A DNA stretch of 64,000 bases from Leptospira limi (GTDB taxonomy: Bacteria > Spirochaetota > Leptospiria > Leptospirales > Leptospiraceae), in assembly GCF_026151395.1 (NCBI RefSeq), contig NZ_JAMQPV010000004.1, forward strand, positions 1 to 64,000, read 5' to 3'. The notes below the pieces were generated by a model. That model searched no databases. It was not told the DNA's origin and saw nothing but the letters and a program-made list of their open reading frames with translations. The number at the start of each line of letters is the position of its first letter. The first letter of the stretch is position 1. This document shows, piece by piece, positions 24,108-33,963 of this stretch. The position numbers and the translations under genes are program-made.

Positions 24108-25853
24108 ATGCCTACGAAACTTTTAACATTAAGTCTGATTTCAGATATAACGAGTCGAATCAATTCACAAGAAGATCTAAACACCCTTCTCAGTGAAATT
24201 ATGGGGATCACTCGTGATGTGTTACATACGGAAGGATCCTCCCTACTCCTCTACGATAAAGAAAATGACCAACTTGTGTTTAATACAACAAGTGGTTTAA
24301 AAGAAGAATCTCTTGCCCACCTAACAGTCCCCAGGGGTAAGGGAATTGCAGGCATGGTGCTTGAAACATTAAAACCAGAAATCGTAAACGATGCAGCAAA
24401 CGACCCTAGAATCTTCAAAGCGATTGACCAAAAAGTTGGGTATGTCACTCGTAATTTAATTTGTGTGCCAATGGTTGCACAAGGAGAAGTACAAGGTGTA
24501 CTTGAAGCAGTGAACTCCCTAGACAACCGTGACTTCACCCAAACCGATATCAAAATCCTACGTTACCTTTCGAACTTAGCAGCCATAGCTGTCAAAAACC
24601 GTCTTCTCATTGATAACTTAAATTTAAGAGCTAACGAACTCAATTGCCTCTTCCAAATTTCACAAGCACTTGCCAATATCCAAAGTTCAGATGAATTTAT
24701 GGACCTCGCCGTCAAAACCATCTCCGATGTTTTACAAGTGGACAGAGTTTGCCTCAACTTTGAAAAGATTGAGAAACGAGGATTACCACGATCCAAATCC
24801 AAAGGATTTTCCGACCAAATCCAAGACGAAGATGTAGTAGGACTTCTCTTCAACGATAAATCAGATTGGATGTTCAAAGGGTTTAAGGTCATTACCGCCA
24901 ATTCACCACAAGGGATGCAACTCACTCATAAGGGACTCTTCCAACACAGTATGATTTTACTTCCCATTCTAAAGAACAAAGAATGGTTAGGTTCTCTTGT
25001 TGTTTCGGACAAAACATCTCGTACACGTTTTGATGAAATGGACATTCGAATCCTGCGTACTCTGACAAACCAAGTCGGTGAAGCTTACACTGCATTACAA
25101 GTGAAGATCCAAAGTGAACGTTTAAAAAACATTGATCGTGACATGCAAGTCGCAGCCATGATCCAAAAACACTCACTCCCTATCATTCCCAAACAATACT
25201 CTCTCCTTGAATTTGATACTTACTACCAAGCATCTCGTGAAATTGGTGGAGACTTTTATGATATGGTGGTCCATGGAAAAGACGAAGTGTCTGTCATCAT
25301 CGCCGATGTTTCTGGGAAAGGAACTCCTGCCGCACTGTTTATGGAATTTTCCAAAACCGTATTACAACAAGAAGTTTCGAAAACCACTTCGACAAGTGAA
25401 GCTCTCTTTAACGCGAACCAAATCCTACAAGATAAATCTGGCTTTCTAATGTTTGTTACAGCGATGCTTGTTCGTATCAATATGACAAAAAAAGAATTAA
25501 CCTATTCCTCTGCTGGTCATAATTTACAAATCATCTATCGCAAAAAACACCATAAGATCCAACACTTATCGGGCAAAGGACAACCAATGGGAATTGGCAA
25601 ATGTGAATTCTCTGAACATACTGTCAGTTATTTGCCAGGTGATTTACTTGTGCTTTACACGGATGGAGTGACGGAAGCGATGAATACGAAAGAAGAACTT
25701 TTTTCAGAAGAAAGGCTTGAGTCTGTGATTCTATCTCATATCAACGATCCACCAGAAGTGATTCGGCAAGCAATCTTACAAAAAGTAAGTGAATTTGTGG
25801 GAGAAGCGGAACCACATGATGACCTTTCTCTCTTTATCATCCGTCTAAACTAA
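24108..25853 (+). CDS. GAF-domain SpoIIE/PP2C phosphatase
   Basis: 581 residues without a signal peptide or membrane helix. An N-terminal GAF domain (about 15-165, with NLICVPMVAQGEVQGVLEAVNS) is followed by a second, weaker GAF (about 185-345) and a SpoIIE-type PP2C phosphatase (about 375-580). Metal motifs are REIGGDFYDM, IADVSGKGTPAALFM and VLYTDGVTEAMN, with EPHDDLSLFIIRL closing the fold. It resembles RsbU/RsbP-class phosphatases that act on STAS-domain anti-sigma antagonists. It probably shares a message with argB and a coiled-coil protein. Small-molecule or protein input at the GAF domains is unknown. Confidence 0.92.
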   Translation: MPTKLLTLSLISDITSRINSQEDLNTLLSEIMGITRDVLHTEGSSLLLYDKENDQLVFNTTSGLKEESLAHLTVPRGKGIAGMVLETLKPEIVNDAANDPRIFKAIDQKVGYVTRNLICVPMVAQGEVQGVLEAVNSLDNRDFTQTDIKILRYLSNLAAIAVKNRLLIDNLNLRANELNCLFQISQALANIQSSDEFMDLAVKTISDVLQVDRVCLNFEKIEKRGLPRSKSKGFSDQIQDEDVVGLLFNDKSDWMFKGFKVITANSPQGMQLTHKGLFQHSMILLPILKNKEWLGSLVVSDKTSRTRFDEMDIRILRTLTNQVGEAYTALQVKIQSERLKNIDRDMQVAAMIQKHSLPIIPKQYSLLEFDTYYQASREIGGDFYDMVVHGKDEVSVIIADVSGKGTPAALFMEFSKTVLQQEVSKTTSTSEALFNANQILQDKSGFLMFVTAMLVRINMTKKELTYSSAGHNLQIIYRKKHHKIQHLSGKGQPMGIGKCEFSEHTVSYLPGDLLVLYTDGVTEAMNTKEELFSEERLESVILSHINDPPEVIRQAILQKVSEFVGEAEPHDDLSLFIIRLN

Positions 25854-25869
25854 AGATAAAGGAGATTTT

Positions 25870-26460
25870 ATGAGACGCATTCTATATGCAATGGCAGTGT
25901 TTCTCCGATTGGACAAACTGCACAAAGCGATGTTAGATGCAGTCATTGAAACACGAGTTAAAAACGCACTCCAAACATCTGACAAATTACGCAAAGAACA
26001 AGACAGATTGCGAGAAAAAGAATTTCGCAAACAAATGGAAGACCTTCAAAACAACCACAATAGCAGTTTTGAAAATTATAAATTAGAAACGGAAAATTTA
26101 ATCCGAATCTTCAAAAACCAAATCCTCGTCGAAAAAAAAGAAGTATTAAAAGAACGCGAAGTGGTCAAGGAAATGCAAAGGCAAGCCATGATCCGCGAAA
26201 ACAGATTCCAACATTACATCTTACGATTCAAAGAAATCCTATTTGTAAACAAAAAGGTAGTGGAATCGATCCAAAGTTTGGTCAAAGTAGAATCAAACAT
26301 CGAAGATCTGTTATACGAAATAGATAATTACGATGAAAGTAAGTTCATCAAAAAACCAGAAATGATTTTGGATACCGAGTTTCTAAACGAACTTCACAAA
26401 AAAGAAGAAGAGATCAGAGACAATATCCTTAAGTTCCAAAAAAAAGTAGAGAATAGCTGA
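25870..26460 (+). CDS. Hypothetical coiled-coil protein downstream of the GAF phosphatase
   Basis: 196 residues, highly charged and almost entirely helical, with heptad-like spacing from about residue 30 to 125 (KLRKEQDRLREKEFRKQMEDLQ). No known domain is recognised and there is no signal peptide; the start MRRILYAMAVFLRLDKLHKAM is amphipathic. AAAGGAG stands 8 bases before the ATG. It begins 16 bases after the phosphatase stop and ends in a terminator, so it is the last gene of the argB operon. A structural partner or scaffold of the phosphatase is a reasonable guess, no more. Confidence 0.75.
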   Translation: MRRILYAMAVFLRLDKLHKAMLDAVIETRVKNALQTSDKLRKEQDRLREKEFRKQMEDLQNNHNSSFENYKLETENLIRIFKNQILVEKKEVLKEREVVKEMQRQAMIRENRFQHYILRFKEILFVNKKVVESIQSLVKVESNIEDLLYEIDNYDESKFIKKPEMILDTEFLNELHKKEEEIRDNILKFQKKVENS

Positions 26461-26483
26461 AGGGGAACCTTCAGCTATTTTTT
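26454..26483 (+). terminator. Rho-independent terminator of the argB operon
   Basis: TAGCTGAAGG (26454-26463), a GGAA loop and CCTTCAGCTA (26468-26477) make a perfect 10-bp stem followed by six T. The left arm includes the stop codon of the coiled-coil gene. It separates that gene from the convergent efflux pump. Confidence 0.92.
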
Positions 26484-26508
26484 GATTCTAATCTGTAAAT
26501 TCGTTCAC

Positions 26509-29500
26509 TCATGAACTTTTTTCTAACAACATCTCTTTTTGTTTCCACAGATAATAGATGGCTGGATAAACCACAAGTTCCAGTGCAAAACTTGTGACGA
26601 GCCCACCAACCATCGGTGCTGCTATCCGTTTCATTAGGTCAGAACCAGAACCCGTCGCCCACATGATTGGCAATAAACCTATGAATCCAGAAAGAACTGT
26701 CATCATTTTGGGTCGTATTCGGTGCACTGCTCCCTCGATAATGGCTAGTTTTAGATCCGGTAAACTCAAATTTGAATGTTGAGATTTATGTTTCTCATAA
26801 GAGAGATCCAAATACATGAGCATAAATACTCCAGTTTCCGCATCTAACCCGAGAAGTGCAATGATTCCTACCCAAACGGCAACTGAAATTTGGTAATCTA
26901 AAACATATAACAACCAAAAGGCGCCTATCATAGAAAAAGGAACCGCGGTTAATACGATTGCCGTTTTCATAACAGACTTTGTATTGAGATATAAAAGAAA
27001 AAATATCAAGATAAGCGTTATGGGTACCACAATCATCATCCGGTTTCTAACACGAATGATATTTTCATATTGCCCACTCCACTCCAAAAATACTCCTTTG
27101 GGAAGACTCACTTCTTTTTCAACGACCGACTTCAGACGATCCACAAATCCGAGTAAATCCGTGTCCGTTGTATCCACATACACATAACCTGTCAAAAATC
27201 CATTCTCATCTCTGATCATAGTAGGTCCTATGTTGTATTCAAGAGTTGCCAAGTAACTAAGTGGGATATGCCCACGATTTGGAATTGGAATGAGTACTTT
27301 TGAAATCATTTCCAGACTATCACGGTATTCCCTGGGATATCGAATTTGGATGGAATACCTCTCTCGTTTTTCAATGGTTGTGGAGATGGTTTCTCCACCC
27401 AAAGCAGAAAGAATTGTTTTTTGGATATCTTCGATTGTTAATCCATACTTGGCAGCAAGTTCCCTTTTGATTTTAATATCGATATAATAACCGCCAGATG
27501 TTCTTTCAGCAAAGATAGAACGAACATTTTTTTCTTTTTTCAAAGCTGTTTCAATATGGATTCCCACCTCTTGGATTTCTTCCAGATTCTCACCTAACAC
27601 TTTTATACCGATCGGAGTTCGAATCCCTGTAGACAACATATCAATACGAGCACGGATCGGTTGAGTCCAAGCATTCGAAAAACCTGGGATCTCCATTTGT
27701 TCGTTCATTTGTTTCACAAGTTCTTCTTTGGTAAGTCCAGGCCTCCAATCCTTCTCTGGTTTAAGAGTGACAACTATCTCAAACATTGAAATGGGAGATG
27801 GATCCGTGGATGTATCTGCCCTTCCAGCTTTTCCATAAACAGATTCTACTTCCGGAAAACGAACTAACTTCTGGTCCATGATCTTTAATACCCGTTCTGC
27901 TTCTCCAATACTAATCCCAGGAAGAGTGGTTGGCATATACAAAATGGAACCTTCATTGAGTGGAGGTAAAAACTCAGTTCCCAGTTTAAAATAAATGGGA
28001 ACTGTCAAAAGAAATAACAAAACGGCAGAAAGAATTGTCTTTTTAGGATGGTTCAAAACCATTTTCACCACAGGTTCGTACACTAAATACAAACGTTTGC
28101 TAATCGGATGGTTTTTCTCTGAATGATACTTCCCTACAAAAATAGTTGTTAACAGGGAATTGACAACAGGTGTAAACTTTGTGAAGGGATCCATCCGCGT
28201 GAATAACATTCGAAACGCAGGATCTACAGTAATCGCAAGGAGCGCAGCGATCGCCATGGTTAAATTCTTGGAAATGGCAAGGGGTCTAAATAATTTTCCT
28301 TCCTGGTCAACTAAAGTAAAAATAGGAAAAAAAGCAACGGCGATGATGAGAAGAGAAAAGAATACGGAAGGTCCCACTTCCAATAGTGCTTCCAGTCGAA
28401 TTGCATGAAAGTCACCCACTCGGCCAGATGATTCCCATTCTTCCAATTTTTTATAAGCATTTTCAACCTCCACGATTGCCCCATCCACAAGAACTCCAAT
28501 CGATAAAGCTATCCCAGCCAAGGACATCAAATTGGAACCAATGTCAGCCAAATACATGGGCAAAAAAGAAAGGATGACTGCGATCGGTATTGTAAGGATC
28601 GGAACGATCGCAGATGGAATGTGCCAAAGGAATATTAAGATAATGATGGAAACAACAATGATTTCCTCTGTTAACTTTTCCTTTAATACACGTATGGTTT
28701 CGTTGATAAGGATAGAACGATCATACACTGGTTTAATTTTTAAACCTTTGGGCAAAGAAGCTTCCATTGATTTGATTTTATCTTGCACTGATTCAATGAC
28801 TCGAAGTGCATTTTCACCATGCCTCATGATAATGATCCCAGAGACTTGGTCCCCTTCACCATTCCAATCACCAACACCTCGCCTTAAGTCAGGGCCATCT
28901 ACAATTGTCGCAACCTGTGATAAATAAATGGGAGTTCCCAAGGAATTGGCACCTAACGAGATTTGTTCGATATCTTCTTTGGACTGAACATACCCTCTCA
29001 CACGGATCATGTATTCAGCACCACCAATTTCAAGTAACCTAGCGCCTATGTCATCATTTGATTTACGAACTGTATCAATGACACGGTCCATATCGATTCC
29101 AAATATTTGTAATTTTAAAGGATCAATTTGGATTTGGTATTGTTTTTTAAACCCTCCCACAGTGGCAACTTCCGCCACACCAGGGATTGAATTTAGTAGG
29201 TACTTCAATTTAAAATCTTGGAAAGAGCGAATTTCAGCTAAATCCATTTGGTTTGTTTCATCGACTAAAACGTATTGGTAGATCCAGCCAACACCCGTAG
29301 CGTCAGGCCCTAAACTTAAGTTTACTCCCGTTGGCAAATTATTTTGCAATTGAGAAATGTATTCGTTCACTCGCGAACGTGCCCAATACAAATCAGCTCC
29401 ATCTTCAAAGATTACATAAACAAAGGAATAACCAAAATCGGAAAATCCTCGGATCGCCTTTACCTTGGGAGCTCCTAACAATGATCTGACGATTGGATAA

Positions 29501-29694
29501 GTCACTTGGTCTTCGATGATATCTGGACTACGATCCCATTTGGAATAGATAATCACCTGTGTATCAGACATATCAGGTAAAGCATCCAATGGGATGTGTT
29601 TCATTGCAAAAATCGACATTAATACAAAAAATAATGCCGTGATGATGACCAAATACCGGTTATTAGCGGAGAATCTAATGATTGTGCTGATCAT
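26509..29694 (-). CDS. cusA: RND heavy-metal efflux pump, CusA/CzcA type
   Basis: About 1061 residues, the normal size for an RND pump, with 12 membrane helices in two groups around two large periplasmic loops. The heavy-metal (HME) family shows in IRFSANNRYLVIITALFFV, the substitution of the drug-pump pattern by LDALPDMSDTQVIIYSKWDRSP, and GVLVDGAIVEVENAYKKLEEW in helix 4 (proton relay Asp/Glu). It would drive Cu(I)/Ag(I) or a divalent metal from the periplasm through a CusC-like channel. The ATG of MISTIIRF has AGGTGG at good spacing and lies inside the end of the adaptor gene, giving translational coupling. Confidence 0.93.
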   Translation of the reverse strand: MISTIIRFSANNRYLVIITALFFVLMSIFAMKHIPLDALPDMSDTQVIIYSKWDRSPDIIEDQVTYPIVRSLLGAPKVKAIRGFSDFGYSFVYVIFEDGADLYWARSRVNEYISQLQNNLPTGVNLSLGPDATGVGWIYQYVLVDETNQMDLAEIRSFQDFKLKYLLNSIPGVAEVATVGGFKKQYQIQIDPLKLQIFGIDMDRVIDTVRKSNDDIGARLLEIGGAEYMIRVRGYVQSKEDIEQISLGANSLGTPIYLSQVATIVDGPDLRRGVGDWNGEGDQVSGIIIMRHGENALRVIESVQDKIKSMEASLPKGLKIKPVYDRSILINETIRVLKEKLTEEIIVVSIIILIFLWHIPSAIVPILTIPIAVILSFLPMYLADIGSNLMSLAGIALSIGVLVDGAIVEVENAYKKLEEWESSGRVGDFHAIRLEALLEVGPSVFFSLLIIAVAFFPIFTLVDQEGKLFRPLAISKNLTMAIAALLAITVDPAFRMLFTRMDPFTKFTPVVNSLLTTIFVGKYHSEKNHPISKRLYLVYEPVVKMVLNHPKKTILSAVLLFLLTVPIYFKLGTEFLPPLNEGSILYMPTTLPGISIGEAERVLKIMDQKLVRFPEVESVYGKAGRADTSTDPSPISMFEIVVTLKPEKDWRPGLTKEELVKQMNEQMEIPGFSNAWTQPIRARIDMLSTGIRTPIGIKVLGENLEEIQEVGIHIETALKKEKNVRSIFAERTSGGYYIDIKIKRELAAKYGLTIEDIQKTILSALGGETISTTIEKRERYSIQIRYPREYRDSLEMISKVLIPIPNRGHIPLSYLATLEYNIGPTMIRDENGFLTGYVYVDTTDTDLLGFVDRLKSVVEKEVSLPKGVFLEWSGQYENIIRVRNRMMIVVPITLILIFFLLYLNTKSVMKTAIVLTAVPFSMIGAFWLLYVLDYQISVAVWVGIIALLGLDAETGVFMLMYLDLSYEKHKSQHSNLSLPDLKLAIIEGAVHRIRPKMMTVLSGFIGLLPIMWATGSGSDLMKRIAAPMVGGLVTSFALELVVYPAIYYLWKQKEMLLEKSS

Positions 29695-30679
29695 TTTTAT
29701 CACCACCTAACTTTAATTTTGATTCTGAATCTAAAAGGAAATTTGCTTTGGAGACAATTTCATCATTTTCTACTAAACCTTCCTGTACCTCGACCCATTC
29801 TGTAGAAGAAAACCCAACCTTTATTTTTTTAGGGGCATAATGGTTGGATTCAGTTTTCTGATACACCAAATCGGATTTGCCTGTAGGAAGAATGGATTCT
29901 TTTGGAATTCTTAAAACATTCGTCTTTTCAATCCCATAAGTCCCTTGTACATACATCTGTGGCTTAAAATATTCTTGGGGATCTTTCACCTCACACCAAA
30001 CAGACAATGTTCGTGTGTCTTGGTTGATCAAATTTCCCATTGCCACTATTTTTGCCTTTGGTTGAGCATTTGTTTCGATCGGATTAACTAAATCTATGAC
30101 CTTTCCTACTTTTAAATAGGAGAGATCATTTTCATACACTTGGAACACTAATAAGGCTGTTTGCTTTGATCTACCCGTTAAAAATAGATTTGCATTTTTA
30201 GAAAGGATAAATTGGATCTGTTTTTCACTTAATCCCAATTTGGTGAATCGTAAACGAATTCCCTCTCGAATTTCCCTCCCCCATTCATTCCCAGAACCAA
30301 TTGACTTGTATTCATTGGCAGTCGAAAAAATTTCAGGATCATAAGCAACTTGCCCACTGAGATTGATCGTTTTACTAATGGTTCCCCTTGTCACAAGAAC
30401 CGTATCTAAATTGAGAATGGATTGTTTATTCTCTGATAGTTTTAAGTCAGGCTCTTTTGATTGGGTATGGTTTGCATGCTCAGATTCAGGTTCAAGGAGT
30501 GGATCTTCCTTTTTTACAAGTGTCATGCCACAAATCGGGCATTCTCCTGGATGGTCCATTTCAATTTGAGGATGCATCGGACAAGTGTAAATATCTTTAT
30601 GATTATGAACAGTTTCACCACAAGAAACCAAAACTAAAGACACAATGAGGATGGGAAATAGAATATATTTAACCTTCAT
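29675..30679 (-). CDS. cusB: Efflux adaptor lipoprotein with heavy-metal-binding domain (CusB type)
   Basis: 334 residues. A lipoprotein signal peptide ends at LVLVSCGE. Next is a heavy-metal-binding domain (about residues 31-58: YTCPMHPQ and CPICGMTL), the Cys/His/Met element often found on copper adaptors, then the membrane-fusion protein core (barrel, short hairpin, beta domain; TISKTINLSGQVAYDPE and LVYQKTESNHYAPKKIKVG). The C-terminus is His-rich (DQHNH). The adaptor links the RND pump to the outer-membrane channel and can hand metal over. It overlaps cusA by about 20 bases and the channel gene by 11 bases. Confidence 0.93.
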   Translation of the reverse strand: MKVKYILFPILIVSLVLVSCGETVHNHKDIYTCPMHPQIEMDHPGECPICGMTLVKKEDPLLEPESEHANHTQSKEPDLKLSENKQSILNLDTVLVTRGTISKTINLSGQVAYDPEIFSTANEYKSIGSGNEWGREIREGIRLRFTKLGLSEKQIQFILSKNANLFLTGRSKQTALLVFQVYENDLSYLKVGKVIDLVNPIETNAQPKAKIVAMGNLINQDTRTLSVWCEVKDPQEYFKPQMYVQGTYGIEKTNVLRIPKESILPTGKSDLVYQKTESNHYAPKKIKVGFSSTEWVEVQEGLVENDEIVSKANFLLDSESKLKLGGDKNDQHNH

Positions 30680-32042
30680 GATTTTCTCCTTCAGGCAACA
30701 AATGATTTGTTAGTTGCAATAGTTTTAAAACAGATGACCAACGTTTGAATTGGATTTGATGCACTTGAGATTGCATTTCTAAAGATTCAGCGATAAAATC
30801 GTAACTCTCACCCAATACACTATCTCCTTTAGAATACGATGAAAGTGATGATTTTATATTTTTTTGAAAAGAAGGCAAAAGATTATTTTTAAAGTTATCA
30901 AGTCTTTGTTTATTCCCTAACCATGATTCGATAGTTGCCTGGTATTCTGACTTAAGTCGAATCCGTTCCTTTTCTTTTTCTTTTTGCAACCTCTGCACTT
31001 TGATGGCATTGGATTGGTTCAATTCATCTACTTTTGACAAAGACCATACAGGCACTCGAACTGTCACACCTGCACTCCAAAGATCACCAGCGAACTCAGG
31101 ATTATCCATAATGGCTAGGTTCAAAGGTCCACTATCAAGTAAAAAAGGTTTACGCCTTCGTTGCATATAACTCACGAATACTTCAAAATCAGGTAAGTGT
31201 AAGATCTCATCTTTTTTAGATTCTACAATTGCCTTCGTTTCGTTCACCTCAGCATATTGGATGAGTGGAAACTTCGATAACGAATCTCCTGACAATTCCT
31301 GCTCAATGTTACTTTCTTTTTTTGTCAGATACGCAATAATCTCTTCTTCAGTAATGGAATTGGAACCTATATACTTTGAATAAAAATCAAGAGATTGTTT
31401 TAATTCTTTTAGAGTAATTGTTTTCTCAATTACTCTATCCTTGATTCTTTCAATTTGATTTTTGGTTTTGAGAACATTAGATAATTTAAACTGTTCTGAA
31501 ACGTATTGTGTGGATTCCAATTTTACTTTGGTATAAAGTTGTTTTTCAATGTTTTGCAGATCATTTAATTCTCTTTCAATTGCTGCAACGGACAAAATCA
31601 ATTCAAAGTATGTTCGAATGAATTCATTTTGGATCCAAACGCCACTCCAATAATCCAGTTCCGAATCGTTTTTTAGAATTTGTTTTTCTAGATTTAACCT
31701 TCCAGGGAATGGAATTTCTTGCGCGATGGAATATTCTTTCCCAGTCATACTAGGAGTATCAGGTCTAGCGCGATCGGTATCAAATCCTGATCTATAAGGA
31801 TAGGATCTGTATGCAAACCCAATTTTTGGATCTGGGTATACATCTGCATGTTTGGAACGAAATTCTTTTTCTTTCGCTTCCAAAAACTTCAACGATACTT
31901 CTGGATGTTTTTTCAATAATTCGTTGATTTTGCCGTCAATGCCACTTGGACTGTCTAGGTTACTTGCATCTACTTGAACAAAAAAGACAAAATAAATAAG
32001 TAAAGCAGTATATTTTAATATATGTATGTAATGATTTCCCAT
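30669..32042 (-). CDS. cusC: TolC/CusC-type outer-membrane efflux channel
   Basis: 457 residues. A signal peptide (IHILKYTALLIYFVFFVQVDA) is followed by the two long alpha-helical repeats of outer-membrane efflux proteins, with HPEVSLKFLEAKEKEFRSKHADVYPDPKIGFAYRSY-like openings (seen as HADVYPDPKIGFAY) and GVTVRVPVWSLSKVDELNQS in the second half. It would form the channel of the three-part efflux pump. It is the first of the three pump genes, and overlaps the adaptor by 11 bases. A small Cys-rich protein gene is 38 bases upstream. Confidence 0.88.
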   Translation of the reverse strand: MGNHYIHILKYTALLIYFVFFVQVDASNLDSPSGIDGKINELLKKHPEVSLKFLEAKEKEFRSKHADVYPDPKIGFAYRSYPYRSGFDTDRARPDTPSMTGKEYSIAQEIPFPGRLNLEKQILKNDSELDYWSGVWIQNEFIRTYFELILSVAAIERELNDLQNIEKQLYTKVKLESTQYVSEQFKLSNVLKTKNQIERIKDRVIEKTITLKELKQSLDFYSKYIGSNSITEEEIIAYLTKKESNIEQELSGDSLSKFPLIQYAEVNETKAIVESKKDEILHLPDFEVFVSYMQRRRKPFLLDSGPLNLAIMDNPEFAGDLWSAGVTVRVPVWSLSKVDELNQSNAIKVQRLQKEKEKERIRLKSEYQATIESWLGNKQRLDNFKNNLLPSFQKNIKSSLSSYSKGDSVLGESYDFIAESLEMQSQVHQIQFKRWSSVLKLLQLTNHLLPEGENHEG

Positions 32043-32080
32043 AAATTACCTCCGATTTTAATCAAAAAAATCGAAATGGT

Positions 32081-32509
32081 TTAAATGAGAAGTTTTATGG
32101 TTTTTTGTAGGGTTATAAAATCGTTATGGAAAGTATCAGCGATTGATTGAAATATTTGAAATGCAAAATTTGAAATTGGTATTTCAACTTGTGAAGGCAA
32201 ATACAGTTTTTGAATGAAGACACGTACTAATTTAGAAAACTCTATTTGAAAACGTATTCCATCCGAATTTGAAACTTCATTGCATTGACAAGAATTTCCA
32301 TTCGGCGTTTCATTTGAATCCCCTGCCTCTTTCGAATCTGCATGGCAAGGCATGACGTAATCTTGAGAATCTGCAGTTTCACTACTTGTTTGAGTTATAC
32401 CGAATTTGGGACATGTGAAAAATCCAGCCGTACAAACCAACACAAAGGCAATGGAAGTCAGTAAAATGGCACTGACAATCCTTAGGTCCTTTCTTTGTTT
32501 CGGTTTCAT
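32081..32509 (-). CDS. Small Cys/His-containing membrane-anchored protein upstream of the metal pump
   Basis: About 142 residues, not recognised. One hydrophobic helix (IVSAILLTSIAFVLVCTAGFF, near residues 11-31) could be an uncleaved anchor or signal peptide. The following segment contains several cysteines and a histidine: FTCPKFG, VMPCHADSKE and GNSCQCNEV, a pattern that could bind Cu, Ag or Zn. The C-terminal half is amphipathic (IRFQIEFSKLVRVFIQKLYL). It is 38 bases upstream of the channel gene on the same strand. A metal-binding accessory role for the efflux operon is inferred from position and cysteines only. The start could also be a GTG at 32518. Confidence 0.68.
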   Translation of the reverse strand: MKPKQRKDLRIVSAILLTSIAFVLVCTAGFFTCPKFGITQTSSETADSQDYVMPCHADSKEAGDSNETPNGNSCQCNEVSNSDGIRFQIEFSKLVRVFIQKLYLPSQVEIPISNFAFQIFQSIADTFHNDFITLQKTIKLLI

Positions 32510-32571
32510 ATGGTTCACTTACCAGTTAGACGAAAGCCCGATTCCAGTGGAAGAGAAAAATCTTTCTTTTT

Positions 32572-33879
32572 TCAGCCTTTCGCCTTCATCGTATTGGGTT
32601 GGCCAGTGGAGGCGAGGAGTGCTCGCCACAAGGTACTCTTTTCTGGACGTAATACCTTTCGTTCTGCAATGGCAAGTGAGATTGGCATCACAGTGAAAAC
32701 ATTATTCCAAATCCCTACCACACAACCAGTGCGGCCAGCGAACGCCGCATGTACCGCGTTTTGTGCTAAAAACCCACAGAAAACCGAATCTTCCGCATTG
32801 GCAGGAACAGAACGAATGATGTAACTTGGGTCGATGTATTTTAGATTGAGAGCCACACCTTCTTTTTTGAAATACTCTGTGATTTTCTCTTTCATAAACA
32901 CACCCACATCAGCGAGTTTTTTGTTACCAGATTGGTCTTTTTCCCCTTTGTCTTCAAAGTACTTTTGTCCCGCTCCTTCAGCGATGATGACAACAGCATG
33001 TCCTCTTCTTTGCACTCGATCTTTTAAGACTGGTAAAAATGCACCTTCCCCTTCCAAATCAAAATCTTGTTCTGGGATGAGGACAAAATTCACATTTTTG
33101 GAAGCCAAAGCCGAGTTCACAGCGATGAACCCAGAGTGGCGTCCCATCAGTTTCACAAGGCCAATGCCATTTGGTGCCCCTTTTGCTTCTTCATGTGCAC
33201 AGTTGACTGCTTCCACCGCCTTACTAAACGCAGTCGAAAACCCAAACGTTTTTTGGACATAATTGATATCGTTGTCGATGGTTTTCGGAATTCCAACAAT
33301 GGCGATGTCTTCTTTTCGTTTTCTCACTTCTTCTTGGATCGCCTGGGCACCTCGGAGAGTTCCATCTCCCCCAATACAAAACAACATCTTCACTCCATAT
33401 AAAAATAAAGTATCTACCATCTCCTCTATCTTTTGGTTCCCCCGAGATGACCCAAGGATGGACCCACCAAAATTCATGATATGAGCCACTTTATCAGGAG
33501 TGAGTTCAATCGGCCTGTGTCCAAACTTTTTCACAAGACCTTCATACCCAAATGGAAATCCGAGGATTCTTGGAACTTTGTAACGATAGTGTAATTCCAT
33601 GACAAGAGCACGGATCACATCATTGATGCCCGGGCAAAGCCCACCACAGGTTACGATGCCCGCGGTTACTTCTTCCGGTTTAAAGTAGATTTTTTCTTTT
33701 GGGCCTGCTTGTTCAAAAAATACGGGACTTGTCTCAACTGTTTTTTTGGCATCTTCTGCCCCAGAAAAGATGGTTTGAAACAAGACGACAGAATTGTCTT
33801 CTGTCCAATAATCATAACCCGCTGGGTTTGGTATGGTGCAAGGCCCAAATTGTTCTACTTTCGTATCGTTTTGATTCAT
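32572..33879 (-). CDS. pfk: 6-phosphofructokinase (long, PfkA superfamily; ATP-type glycine with PPi-like lysine)
   Basis: About 435 residues, longer than the 320-residue bacterial PfkA. The fold is clear from [15 protein letters not shown], the phosphoryl-donor loop [12 protein letters not shown], the catalytic PKTIDNDI and [15 protein letters not shown] has Gly at the position that is Asp in pyrophosphate-dependent enzymes, pointing to ATP. PKTIDND has the Lys seen in PPi enzymes and in the long ATP enzymes of trypanosomes and actinobacteria. The combination fits the long ATP-dependent clade. The reaction is fructose 6-phosphate to fructose 1,6-bisphosphate. Start at [10 protein letters not shown]. 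Confidence 0.9.
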   Translation of the reverse strand: MNQNDTKVEQFGPCTIPNPAGYDYWTEDNSVVLFQTIFSGAEDAKKTVETSPVFFEQAGPKEKIYFKPEEVTAGIVTCGGLCPGINDVIRALVMELHYRYKVPRILGFPFGYEGLVKKFGHRPIELTPDKVAHIMNFGGSILGSSRGNQKIEEMVDTLFLYGVKMLFCIGGDGTLRGAQAIQEEVRKRKEDIAIVGIPKTIDNDINYVQKTFGFSTAFSKAVEAVNCAHEEAKGAPNGIGLVKLMGRHSGFIAVNSALASKNVNFVLIPEQDFDLEGEGAFLPVLKDRVQRRGHAVVIIAEGAGQKYFEDKGEKDQSGNKKLADVGVFMKEKITEYFKKEGVALNLKYIDPSYIIRSVPANAEDSVFCGFLAQNAVHAAFAGRTGCVVGIWNNVFTVMPISLAIAERKVLRPEKSTLWRALLASTGQPNTMKAKG

Positions 33880-33963
33880 CGGTCTCACTTATAACAAAAA
33901 AAGACAGAGAAGAAAGCAAATTTCATTGCCAAACAAAGGAAAATCAGGCAGAAATGCTTTTAG

